From Fidelibacterota bacterium (GTDB taxonomy: Bacteria; Fidelibacterota; UBA8477): 31,975 nt of DNA. The stretch covers positions 1 to 31,975 of the forward strand of contig JAIPJR010000029.1 in assembly GCA_021734045.1 (NCBI GenBank), given 5' to 3'. The notes below the pieces were generated by a model. The model ran no database searches, was not told the origin of the DNA, and saw nothing but the letters and a program-made list of their open reading frames with translations. This document shows, in pieces, positions 23,119 to 31,916 of this stretch. Position 1 is the first letter of the stretch; every line of letters begins with the position of its first letter. A program made the position numbers and the translations under genes.

Positions 23119-25107
23119 ATGAAACATCCAGCGCGGAAATGGCTTTTCGGAGTGATTGCCGGCAGCATGCTGGTGGGCATGACACTGCTGGCGCAATCTG
23201 AAGCCGCAGAAAATTTCTACGCTCAGAAAATCATGCTGGAGAATACCATTCGGCATCGAATTTCAGATGCGATTTTCAAAATCACGGATAACGACCGGTT
23301 CGTTGTTGATGTGAAGGTGTTCATGGATGTCCAACCCGGGCAGTCATTTCAGACCGAGTACGTTCCTGAACCGCCAGCCGATAGCCGGCGTCGTTCTACC
23401 GGGAAAAAACCGACCACTACCCACCCGGAACCCCGTACCACCACACCCACATTGGACTCAAACGGTGCTCCCGGAAATGCGGTTAGTCCAAAACCGGATC
23501 AGACCGGCGGAATTCCTGCAAAAGAATCCGCTCCAACAGAAACCCGGTTAGACGAAATTTTGCCGGGCATTCCCGGTGTACAGCGCCCTCGTTCTGACCT
23601 GTTTAGCCCGGCGGAAACACCCGCTCCTCAACCAACGGCTGACAATACGCCGGTTTCTGCACCGGAAGTAGACGAAATGGCTGGTGCTGCAGAGGATTCG
23701 TTACCGGATGCCGCCTCAGAACCGGCTGAACCACTACCGGAAGAGACCGTGGTTGCAGAAGAGACTATTCCCTACGAGGAAACCACTCCGGAAGCAACGA
23801 AACCGCCGCGCATCCGTCGTCACACGGTAGCGACTACATCGATTCCCCGGGTTTCGGTTGATCATGTGGAGATCACCGTCATTCTGGAAGATCAGGTGAG
23901 CCCGTCGGTAGTTGAAAATATCCGCCAGGTAGCCATGGTGGCAGCCCATTTTGATCGCTCCCGTGGTGATGTCATGAATATTATGACCGCCTCTTTCAAG
24001 GATAATCAAAAGCAAAAAACCGACGCGGAACAGGTTTTACTGAAATCCATCGCCGAACGCATGGCTCTGATCGAACAGCAACAAAAAGCAAAAGCTGAGG
24101 ATGAGAAGGCGAAAACGCTGGCGGCTGAGCAGGATAAGCTGCAGAAAGAGCGGGAAGAGTTGGCCAGAATTCGCCAACAAGAAGAAGAGCGTTTAAAACA
24201 ACGCGAGGCGGAATTGAAAAAACAGCGGGAAGATGAGCAGCAAAGAATCGCCCAGCGGGAAGATGAGCTCCGGCGGGAACGTCAGGCCGAGCAGGAGCGA
24301 CTGGCCACGGAGCGGGAACGATTATTTGAGCAGCAGCGTGAACAAGCACAGGCACAGCTGAAAGCCGATTCCCTGCGAATCGCCTTGCTGGAAAATCAGC
24401 TACAGGAGCTCCAGGTCCAGCTAAAGAGCAATGATATGGAAGAGGAGCGCAAGCTCCAGCTGGAACTGGAACAGCGTAAAAAAGAGCAGGAACGCTCCAA
24501 GTTGGTTGAAGAGCAGGAATCGCTGAATAAGAAATTACTGGAAATGCAGCAAAAAACCCTGGAAACGCCGCCGGCAGCGGCCAGCGTTGACAACACCAAT
24601 TTGTATTTAATCCTGGGCGGTGCGGCGCTTCTGATTCTGTTACTGGGGTTGGTTTTTGCGGCGATGAACCGGCGACCGCAAACACCGGTCTATCCGGAAT
24701 ATCCGCCGGCTGGAAAATGGTCTTCGGATGACGAACGGATTGATAAGGCCGCTGAAAAAGCAGCGTTACAGGCGGAAAAGCGACTGAAAGATCTCTTGCA
24801 AACTCAACGCGATCTCAACAGTGAGCCCGAATCCAAAACACCCCCACCGGAAAAAATGACGGAGGAATCTTTGTCCAGCGCGGCCACCGGCGGCGCAACA
24901 CAAATGACCTACCGCCGTCAACCGGTCCGGTCGGATGATGCGGCTCGATCCGAAATGGATGATGTGCGGAAATCAGTGGTTTCACTGGCGATTGGACGCC
25001 CTCAATCCGCATCGCGCATTATCAGTAACTGGCTGGGTGACAGCGGTGGCTCTACTACCGAAAGCGCTACAACAAGTGAGGCTGGCAGTGAAGAAAACCA
25101 AGATTAA
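23119..25107 (+). CDS. FliF-like MS-ring protein lacking RBM1/2, with long coiled coil
   Basis: The 662-residue protein has an N-terminal membrane or signal segment (8-25). A first half of a FliF RBM3-like domain follows (about 31-72, ENFYAQKIMLENTIRHRISD...FVVDVKVFMDV). Next come a 170-residue Pro/Thr/Glu-rich insert (73-245) and the second half of RBM3 (about 246-295, VDHVEITVILE...VAAHFDRSRGDVMNIMTASF), which matches the FliF_C pattern ending in RGD. Residues 300-480 are a charged coiled coil. A second membrane helix (494-516) and a cytoplasmic tail complete it. The tail's DVRKSVVSLAIGRPQSASRI...NWL (about 615-638) resembles the FliG-binding end of FliF. RBM1 and RBM2 are missing. By topology the coiled coil is periplasmic. 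The fliG gene follows. The homology call is from motif pattern; a ring structure is inference. Confidence 0.8.
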   Translation: MKHPARKWLFGVIAGSMLVGMTLLAQSEAAENFYAQKIMLENTIRHRISDAIFKITDNDRFVVDVKVFMDVQPGQSFQTEYVPEPPADSRRRSTGKKPTTTHPEPRTTTPTLDSNGAPGNAVSPKPDQTGGIPAKESAPTETRLDEILPGIPGVQRPRSDLFSPAETPAPQPTADNTPVSAPEVDEMAGAAEDSLPDAASEPAEPLPEETVVAEETIPYEETTPEATKPPRIRRHTVATTSIPRVSVDHVEITVILEDQVSPSVVENIRQVAMVAAHFDRSRGDVMNIMTASFKDNQKQKTDAEQVLLKSIAERMALIEQQQKAKAEDEKAKTLAAEQDKLQKEREELARIRQQEEERLKQREAELKKQREDEQQRIAQREDELRRERQAEQERLATERERLFEQQREQAQAQLKADSLRIALLENQLQELQVQLKSNDMEEERKLQLELEQRKKEQERSKLVEEQESLNKKLLEMQQKTLETPPAAASVDNTNLYLILGGAALLILLLGLVFAAMNRRPQTPVYPEYPPAGKWSSDDERIDKAAEKAALQAEKRLKDLLQTQRDLNSEPESKTPPPEKMTEESLSSAATGGATQMTYRRQPVRSDDAARSEMDDVRKSVVSLAIGRPQSASRIISNWLGDSGGSTTESATTSEAGSEENQD

Positions 25108-25156
25108 TAAAAGCAACCCCACAGACCAGCCGGCTAACGAGCGAAAGGGTCCGGTT

Positions 25157-26092
25157 ATGGCAGAAGAAAAACCGCAACTCAATGGACTTGATAAAGTTGC
25201 CGTTCTCTTCAAAATTCTGGGGACCCCTCTGGCGGTCTCATTATTCAAGGATTTGAAAGAGAATGACTTGTTAGCGATTCAGCAGCGCACCCAAAGTTTG
25301 GGGGAGGTGGACTTCAAAACCAAACGCCTGGTTTTGGAGGAATTTTACTTCAGTTTCGTTTCGGAGAAACTGAAGGCCGAGGATAAAACCGAAGCCAAAA
25401 AACACCCTTTCGCGTTTCTCAATGACCTGACCGAGTTGCAGTTGACCTATCTGCTGCGCCAGGAACCGGAACGCAGTCAGGCTATTATTTTAGCCCAATT
25501 ACCGGAAGACAAACAATTCCACCTTATCAAATCCATGTCACCAGAACAACGCGCCAATGTGTTGGTGGAGATGGGCAAAATTGAGGAAATTCCGTTTGAG
25601 GCCATTTTGGATTTTGCGTCGGACCTGAAGAATAAAGCCCGCTCCATTCCGTCCCATGCCGAATATGAAAAGGGCGGCAGTGCCGCACTGGCAAAGCTGT
25701 TAGGGAAGCTGGACACGCGCGAGCAACGGGAGTTCCTGGATTTCATTAATGATGAAGCCCCCGACCTGGCCGAAGAGGTCCGCAAGGTTCACTTCACCTT
25801 TGATTCTGTCCCCTTGCTGCCGGACAGCATATTGCGGGATGTGTTCAATTCCGTGGATCTGGATGTGGTTGCGCTGGCGCTGAAAGGTCAGGATAAGGAA
25901 TTTGTGGATCGCATCATCAACAACCTTCCCCAGAAAAAGCAGGCCATGTTTGAACCCAGGGAAGGGCCGGTCGCACGAAAATTGGTGGAGAGCGCCCAAA
26001 AGCAAGTGGTGGACCAGATCGTTGCAATGGACCACAATCCTGATAACGATTTCCGCTTAGAAGATTATCTGGAGTCTGATTTTATCGAATAA
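25157..26092 (+). CDS. fliG: FliG-like rotor protein
   Basis: The 311-residue cytoplasmic protein spans all FliG domains. FliG-N (about 8-68, LDKVAVLFKILGTPLAVSLF) would bind FliF. FliG-M (about 84-155) has EPER (103-106) where flagellar FliG has EHPQ. The GG hinge is at 173-174, and FliG-C (about 188-311) reads EEVRKVHFTFDSVPLLPDSI...VALALKGQ. In the torque helix only one of the paired aspartates (LLPDS) is kept, and the arginine expected a few residues on is replaced. ATG 25157 follows AAAGGG and gives the standard N-terminus. The frame is open further upstream within the FliF-like gene by chance. It is the last gene of the operon and converges on upp. No fliH, fliI, fliM or fliN follows. 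Confidence 0.92.
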   Translation: MAEEKPQLNGLDKVAVLFKILGTPLAVSLFKDLKENDLLAIQQRTQSLGEVDFKTKRLVLEEFYFSFVSEKLKAEDKTEAKKHPFAFLNDLTELQLTYLLRQEPERSQAIILAQLPEDKQFHLIKSMSPEQRANVLVEMGKIEEIPFEAILDFASDLKNKARSIPSHAEYEKGGSAALAKLLGKLDTREQREFLDFINDEAPDLAEEVRKVHFTFDSVPLLPDSILRDVFNSVDLDVVALALKGQDKEFVDRIINNLPQKKQAMFEPREGPVARKLVESAQKQVVDQIVAMDHNPDNDFRLEDYLESDFIE

Positions 26093-26147
26093 GGAATGCG
26101 GTAGATAAACGGACTTCAGCAAACTGCTGTCCTGCACAAGCGAGATG

Positions 26148-26185
26148 GAGAGGGAGACTCAACCCGCCCGGGTTGGCTCCCTCTC
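26148..26185. terminator. Hairpin between convergent fliG and upp
   Basis: GAGAGGGAG (26148-26156) pairs with CTCCCTCTC (26177-26185). A second stem CAACCC (26160-26165) with GGGTTG (26170-26175) is nested inside. The double stem lies between converging operons and could stop transcription from both sides. A U-tract is missing on the + strand. Confidence 0.65.
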
Positions 26186-26261
26186 GCACGTTAGGCCGAA
26201 GCTTAATAAAGAAGTTAATCATTTGCAGGATTCTGCATAGCATTTAATGCTAAGATTGTGC

Positions 26262-26885
26262 TTAACTGCCGAAAATCCGGTCACCCGCATCCCCGAGCCC
26301 CGGCAGGATATAGCCCACCTGATTCAGTTGGTCATCGATTGCGGCGCTAAACAGATGAACATCCGGATGGGCGGCATGGAGTGCCTTAATGCCTTCCGGA
26401 GCAGAAATCAGCGCCAATAACGAAATGGTCTGGGCGCCCTTTTGCTTGACAAATTCAATCGCTGCATTAGCACTACCGCCTGTTGCCAACATGGGATCCA
26501 CGATAAAACAAGTGTCCAGGGCTTTGAATGTGGGCAGGTTTTGGTAGTAGGACTGGGGATTCAGCGTCTCCTCGTCCCGGTATAATCCAATCACACCTAC
26601 CCGGGCTTCCGGGTAAATATCCCAACAGGCTTCCACCATTCCCAGTCCTGCCCGTAACACGGGAATCAGCCAAATATCACCTACCACCCGCTTTTCTTTG
26701 GTAACCGCCAGGGGGGTCTCCACCGCAAGGTCTTTCGTGGCCAGACTGCGGGTTGCTTCGATGAAAAGCTGGTAAGTAATCCGCTTCAATGCCTGCCTGA
26801 ATAGCGCCGGAGATGAATCTTTGTTGCGCATAATGCCCATATCCTGGCGGATGAGCGGATGGTTCAATTCGGTAACATGATTCAT
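26262..26885 (-). CDS. upp: Uracil phosphoribosyltransferase
   Basis: The enzyme joins uracil and PRPP to make UMP in pyrimidine salvage. The 207-residue protein is the normal length. It shows the PRPP-binding loop FIVDPMLATGGSA (about 127-139), the flexible-loop LYRDEETLNPQSYY, and the C-terminal uracil-binding YILPGLGDAGDRIFG (192-206). The ATG has an AAAGGA site on the minus strand. It is the last gene of a minus-strand set after lptD, separated by 31 bases. Identification is secure. Confidence 0.97.
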   Translation of the reverse strand: MNHVTELNHPLIRQDMGIMRNKDSSPALFRQALKRITYQLFIEATRSLATKDLAVETPLAVTKEKRVVGDIWLIPVLRAGLGMVEACWDIYPEARVGVIGLYRDEETLNPQSYYQNLPTFKALDTCFIVDPMLATGGSANAAIEFVKQKGAQTISLLALISAPEGIKALHAAHPDVHLFSAAIDDQLNQVGYILPGLGDAGDRIFGS

Positions 26886-26916
26886 ATTGCAGATTCCTTT
26901 GGTTTGACTGACCGCT

Positions 26917-29900
26917 TTAACGCCGGAAGGGCTGGCTGCGATGCTGTAATTTCAAATCCTTCAATTGTGATGCATCCACCTGAATCAGTAAATAATAGCC
27001 GGCAGCGTAACCTGATGGCCGCCAGGTGAATTTTAATGACCAGCAGTGCAAGTCCCGGGTAACGCGCACATCATGACTCACCAATTCCCGCTGAACCAGG
27101 TCAAAACGGGCATTATAGGAGAGTTTCCAGAATTTCGTCAGGTTAAGGCGGGTTTGGGTATTCACCCAGAAGTTCTTATTGACCGGCCGAAAAGGATCGG
27201 CCTGACTGTAGGAGTAATTGAAAGAGAAATTGGAGTCCCATAAATTTCCTGATCCCGAGCCCAACGTGCGATTCTCAAAACGCGAGTCCAGAAAAGCATC
27301 CTCCTGGAACGTGGTATCAGCGGTATCGACACGCGCTACTGTGGTCTTGCTTTTGAACGCAAAGCCAAACCCCACCGAAGCGGAGGTAAGCCGGGGTGAA
27401 CGCAGGCGATTCACAAGATGACTGTTGGTTGTATTTCCGGGAATGGAATCCCGCTCATAAATCTCAAACCTGGCCGAGTAATTCAGGCTCCCCAATTTTC
27501 CCAACCGGAGTACGCCATTATTATTTATCTCCGACGCACGCAGGGAATCTTTCGCCATATTATAAGAGCCGCTCATCTGCCAGGTAAAAAGCTGTCCCTT
27601 CGTCTCCCGGGGGTCAGCATCCGGTGTTTCACCGAGTTGTATTAACTTATAATCGAACTCATTTTTCAGGCTCCAGTTCAGATTAAAGGTCTCATTGGCA
27701 GGCGTGGCGCCGATGCTGGAATAGCGGTAAGGATCGAAGGTAACTGTTGCGCCAGCGCTATCAGGATAGGACTGCACATACCCCCAGAATGACCGGGAAA
27801 AATCGGGGGCATAACGGAGACCAATATTGGGGGTTAGCTTATGGCGGATGGCATTCAAGGGCCCAAGGTTCAGGGGAAATAGTCCGTAAAGGGTAGTATT
27901 CAGGTTTACGCCGGTGGAAAACGTGCCGCGCCGGAGAAATCCTTCTACCGGATCCCGTAAAACCACGCCGTTGGAATCGGTTTGAATAATGCCATTGTCC
28001 GTGCGCGCTTGCTCGTACCGAAATGCCCAGTTATCCCGGTAACTCACATTGCCGGATGCGGTGAGTATACCGAAAAGGGATGTGGCGCCGGTTAATGCCA
28101 TGGAATGGTCCATGGACTGGGTAGATTCAGTCTCTTTCCGCCAATCCAGGGTAGAATCATTCACAGCGTAAGATTCGTAGTCGGTAGTGGTTGTATTGTT
28201 AAACCGGGTGGAATAGTTCCACAGCAGTTTGTTGTACCACTCTTCCTGCTGTCCGGATTTGGATGGGAAGAGGTTGCTGCTGCTATGGCTGAAACTGAAC
28301 GACGGTAGATTCAGCGTCGATTCCCGCAGTCGGGTCCCCGCCGATGTGGGCGATGATAGAACCACCTGCCCAACCTGGAGATTGCGGGTGTAACCCAGAT
28401 TGGCGCTCATGCTGTTTTTGGTGCCCTCAAACCGTTTGTTCAGGGTCAGGTTGGACTGGAGGTTTTTCTGAAGACGGGCATCCTGTTCCTGATAATAATC
28501 CTGCCCGAAATTGGCATCTCCCGTGAGACGACCTGACCCGCGGATGGACATGGTGGGATCAACGGTATGGTTATGGTTGAAAGCCAGGTCCCAGCGATAG
28601 GTCCCGCTTTGTCCCGATCGGTCTGGCGTAAGCGAGCCGCTAATGGTGCCGTCTAAAATGTAGCGTAATTTGTACCGGAAGCGTCCCCGATAGAGGAAAT
28701 CTTCATAGCGGTCATAGAAATCAACCACCAATTTGGCGTCCATGTAGTCGCTGATTGCCCAATAATACCCCAACCCTTTCAGCGAACGACCTTCACTGAT
28801 TTTGTAATCATAACCCGGCATGAGAAAACCGGAGCGCCGTCCTTTCTGCTGAGGAAAAACGGCGAAAGGGAGTATCGCCAGAGGCACATCAGCGATATAC
28901 AGCACCACTGGCTTTGCAATCACCAGCTTATCGGTGATGAGCTTCATGCGCTTGCTGTAGAAATAATAATGGGGATGATCCGGGATATCGCAGGTGGTGT
29001 AATAGCCATCGTGGACATGATACACATCCGAACGGATACGCTGCATATCCTGACCATAATAATAACCTTCGTCGATTTCTGTTCTTCCGGCCACGACCTG
29101 TCCCCGATCCTGGCGCATGTTATACACCATTCGCTTTCCCACCAGGGGTTTCTGTCCCATCTGCTCTAATCGGGGATAGTCTTCCGCATTCATTGTATCG
29201 GTCTGACTGCGGGCGGTGAGGAGATTCTGTCGCCAGTCCACATCAATTTCTCCCGCCACCAATGACATATCCTCGTAGTACACACTGGCACCGGTGAGCA
29301 AAAAGGTACGCTCCTGGGGAATATTGTACCGGATAACCTCTGCCTTGTAGGTAATGTCATCTTCCAGATCACTGTTGGCAGCCGGCGTATATGTGCCCTC
29401 ACTGCCTCCCACCACATGAATCTCATTTACCTCATCATTTTGCATGAAAATGGTCAGCGTATCACCGCTCACCACATTCAGCCCCCGGTAAACTGAGTCC
29501 TCCACGGCATGGAATTTGGATGTGGCCATTCCCACCAATATCACCTGCTGTACCTTATTGTCCACCAGGTCAACACCCATCTCTTTTCCCGTGAGGCGAT
29601 CCACAAATGCCGTGTCAGGCAGGAATTTATTTCCCATAAACGAGGGGTTTTTTGGAATAAAAACGGAGCGGAGTTCATCATTTTCCAGATTCAACTGAAT
29701 CACGTCGCCCCGCAGAATATAGTCCCCTTCAATGAGAACGGGATCTTCCTTCAGAATGGCGTAATTATCAACGCGCTGTAAAACCGCCTGCCCTGCCGAG
29801 CCGCGCACCTCCTGATGCGAAATTCGCACATTTCCCCAGGCGAAAAAGTAATCGGACTCCACCGACAACGAATCAGCAGCGATGGAAAATATTTCTTTCC

Positions 29901-30537
29901 CCAATGAATCCAGCCGGGTCACTTGCGGGTCACCTGACGCCAGCAACGAATCGTTGTCCGGATAAAACTGAAGTCGTCCTCCGGTAATATTTACACGGTT
30001 AATGTGGTCATAAAGCTCAGCCTCACCAATGGCATAGCCGTAGCGATCATTTTCAAAAAAGGTCACATTGTGCGCCGTCAGTGTGCGGGTGGAATCCATC
30101 ATCACGGGCTGACCACCGGCCGTGACGATTTTCTTGTTCATCTGGTAATTAATGCGCTGGGCCGTGACCCGTTGGTCCCTGTGGCGATAGCGGGCATTTC
30201 CCGTGAGTTTAAGGATTTCCGTGTCACGATGATATACACCGTTTTCGCTGGTGAGCACGGCTTCACCCTGAACGACCCGCACATTTCCATTCAAACGCGT
30301 CTCGTTCTGCCGCTCATCAAATTCCGCCAGATCGCAGGTGAGAATCGCCTGCCCGCGTTTGAATTTCACCTCACCTACCAGCCGTTTCACGGTAACGCCA
30401 TTCCGGGTGATATTCTCCAGAGTCCGGGCATTAAGAAGCTCAAGGCGATTGCTTTCCTGGGCGTTAACCGGTATCCACAGCAATTGTGCCGCAAGTAAGA
30501 ACAGTAGTGAGCGATAACGTCGGTAAAAACGGGTCAT
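26917..30537 (-). CDS. lptD: LPS-assembly protein LptD with extended OstA region
   Basis: LptD is the outer-membrane barrel that inserts lipopolysaccharide into the outer leaflet. The 1206-residue protein is longer than E. coli LptD (784). A signal peptide (about 1-27) leads to several OstA/LptA-like repeats over about 30-520 (LEGEV-type strands such as LVGEVKFKRGQAILTCDLAEF and LTGNARYRHRDQRVTAQRIN). These form a long periplasmic beta-jellyroll. The LptD core begins near 530 with TTCDIPDHPHYYFYSKRMKL and PVVLYIADVPLAILPFAVFP followed by GRRSGFLMPGYDY. The remaining ~600 residues are barrel strands. This large form is typical of Bacteroidota and relatives. rarA ends 11 bases upstream. The fused OstA part may replace a separate LptA. 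Confidence 0.9.
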   Translation of the reverse strand: MTRFYRRYRSLLFLLAAQLLWIPVNAQESNRLELLNARTLENITRNGVTVKRLVGEVKFKRGQAILTCDLAEFDERQNETRLNGNVRVVQGEAVLTSENGVYHRDTEILKLTGNARYRHRDQRVTAQRINYQMNKKIVTAGGQPVMMDSTRTLTAHNVTFFENDRYGYAIGEAELYDHINRVNITGGRLQFYPDNDSLLASGDPQVTRLDSLGKEIFSIAADSLSVESDYFFAWGNVRISHQEVRGSAGQAVLQRVDNYAILKEDPVLIEGDYILRGDVIQLNLENDELRSVFIPKNPSFMGNKFLPDTAFVDRLTGKEMGVDLVDNKVQQVILVGMATSKFHAVEDSVYRGLNVVSGDTLTIFMQNDEVNEIHVVGGSEGTYTPAANSDLEDDITYKAEVIRYNIPQERTFLLTGASVYYEDMSLVAGEIDVDWRQNLLTARSQTDTMNAEDYPRLEQMGQKPLVGKRMVYNMRQDRGQVVAGRTEIDEGYYYGQDMQRIRSDVYHVHDGYYTTCDIPDHPHYYFYSKRMKLITDKLVIAKPVVLYIADVPLAILPFAVFPQQKGRRSGFLMPGYDYKISEGRSLKGLGYYWAISDYMDAKLVVDFYDRYEDFLYRGRFRYKLRYILDGTISGSLTPDRSGQSGTYRWDLAFNHNHTVDPTMSIRGSGRLTGDANFGQDYYQEQDARLQKNLQSNLTLNKRFEGTKNSMSANLGYTRNLQVGQVVLSSPTSAGTRLRESTLNLPSFSFSHSSSNLFPSKSGQQEEWYNKLLWNYSTRFNNTTTTDYESYAVNDSTLDWRKETESTQSMDHSMALTGATSLFGILTASGNVSYRDNWAFRYEQARTDNGIIQTDSNGVVLRDPVEGFLRRGTFSTGVNLNTTLYGLFPLNLGPLNAIRHKLTPNIGLRYAPDFSRSFWGYVQSYPDSAGATVTFDPYRYSSIGATPANETFNLNWSLKNEFDYKLIQLGETPDADPRETKGQLFTWQMSGSYNMAKDSLRASEINNNGVLRLGKLGSLNYSARFEIYERDSIPGNTTNSHLVNRLRSPRLTSASVGFGFAFKSKTTVARVDTADTTFQEDAFLDSRFENRTLGSGSGNLWDSNFSFNYSYSQADPFRPVNKNFWVNTQTRLNLTKFWKLSYNARFDLVQRELVSHDVRVTRDLHCWSLKFTWRPSGYAAGYYLLIQVDASQLKDLKLQHRSQPFRR

Positions 30538-30548
30538 TGGCGGGTGTG

Positions 30549-31916
30549 TTATTGATTGCCCTTGCTGGTAGCGTCGTCCTCCGGCCCGGTTGAACGGCTT
30601 TCAGACGGAAAGCGCTTCGGCCATAATTTGCTTAGCCGCTGATAAATCCGTTGTTCCAACCCCTGCTGGCTGGGCTGGTAGAATTGCGCACCCCGCAATT
30701 TTTCCGGTAGATAATCCTGTGCACTGAAATGACCGGGCTCATCGTGGGGATAGCGGTAGCCTTTGGCATACCCTTCCGCTGCCATCAGTTTGGTGGGTGC
30801 GTTCCGCAGGTGGAGGGGCACCGGCAGGGCACTATTTTCCTGAACCGCTTTTCGGGCGGCATTGATACCCAGATAACTGGCATTGCTCTTCGTGGTTGAC
30901 GCGAGATAAGTGGTGACCTGCGCCAGCACCAGTGACGCTTCCGGCATGCCAATGTTGTGAACGGCCTGAAATCCGGCCGTTGCCAGGGTCAGTCCCTGGG
31001 GATCGGCATTGCCAATGTCTTCGGACGCCAGAATAATAAGTCGCCGGGCGATAAACAGCGGATCTTCCCCGCCCTCCAACATCACTGCCAGCCAATACAG
31101 CGCCGCATCGGGATCGCTGCCGCGCACGCTTTTTATGAAGGCGGAAATGGTGTCGTAATGGTATTCACCGGTCTTGTCGTAAATAGCCGCCCGGTTTTGC
31201 AGTGCTTCCCGGATGTGCTCCGGTTTGATTTTTACCGTTTTGGATTTTCCCCGCACCAAATTTACAGAGAGCTCCAGTGTGTTCAGCAGCTTGCGTGCGT
31301 CACCGCCGGCGGCTTCGATGAGAAAGCCGCGGGATTTTTCCAAAAATTCGATTTTCAGTGTGCTGAGAAAGAGATCATCAGTAAGCGCCCGGTCCAGGAT
31401 GGCGGAAAGTTCCTTTTCACCCAACGGCTGGAGTTTCAACACCCGGCAGCGGCTCAGCAGGGGGGTAATGACCTCGAAGGTGGGGTTTTCAGTGGTGGCT
31501 CCCACCAACAGGATACTCCCGTCTTCTGCCGCGTGGAGCAGGGCGTCCTGCTGGGCTTTATTGAACCGATGAATTTCGTCAATAAAGAGCATGGTCTTGC
31601 GACCCAATTCCAGATTGGCTTTGCCCCGGCTGATGATTTCGCGGATATCCTTCACACCGGCGGTGACAGCGGAGACTTCGAAAAAGACGAGCCCGGTGGT
31701 GCGAGCCAGGATTTTAGCCAGAGTGGTTTTTCCGGAGCCGGGTGGCCCCCATAAAATCATAGAGAAAAGCTGTTGAGACTGAAGTGCCTGCTGCAGGAGT
31801 TTCCGCGGTCCCAGAATGTGCTGCTGGCCTAAAAATTCATCCAGCGATTTGGGACGTAAGCGCTCCGCCAGCGGTGGCAGAGTGCTGGATTGCTCCTGTG
31901 CATTGAAAAGACTCAT
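30549..31916 (-). CDS. rarA: Replication-associated recombination protein A (MgsA/RarA AAA+ ATPase)
   Basis: RarA is a clamp-loader-like AAA+ ATPase acting at stalled replication forks. The 455-residue protein shows Walker A GPPGSGKT (57-64), Walker B MLFIDEIHRF (109-118), the sensor GATTENP and the Arg finger in LLSRCRVL. The MgsA C-terminal domain has RRLIILASEDIGNADP, and the family end-pattern GYRYPHDEPGHFSAQDYLPE is present. I chose the start that gives MSLFNAQEQ...PLAERLRP, as in relatives. An ATG 36 bases upstream adds 12 residues that do not fit the family. It heads the rarA-lptD-upp set on the minus strand. No clear promoter is visible in the few bases before it. Confidence 0.96.
   Translation of the reverse strand: MSLFNAQEQSSTLPPLAERLRPKSLDEFLGQQHILGPRKLLQQALQSQQLFSMILWGPPGSGKTTLAKILARTTGLVFFEVSAVTAGVKDIREIISRGKANLELGRKTMLFIDEIHRFNKAQQDALLHAAEDGSILLVGATTENPTFEVITPLLSRCRVLKLQPLGEKELSAILDRALTDDLFLSTLKIEFLEKSRGFLIEAAGGDARKLLNTLELSVNLVRGKSKTVKIKPEHIREALQNRAAIYDKTGEYHYDTISAFIKSVRGSDPDAALYWLAVMLEGGEDPLFIARRLIILASEDIGNADPQGLTLATAGFQAVHNIGMPEASLVLAQVTTYLASTTKSNASYLGINAARKAVQENSALPVPLHLRNAPTKLMAAEGYAKGYRYPHDEPGHFSAQDYLPEKLRGAQFYQPSQQGLEQRIYQRLSKLWPKRFPSESRSTGPEDDATSKGNQ

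Noticed and set aside
17090-26092. Zorya-type anti-phage defence (ZorA/ZorB) explanation for the Mot genes
   Set aside because: MotA here is of normal length without the long ZorA tail, there is no ZorC/ZorD/ZorE helicase or nuclease, and FliF/FliG-like genes are not part of Zorya.
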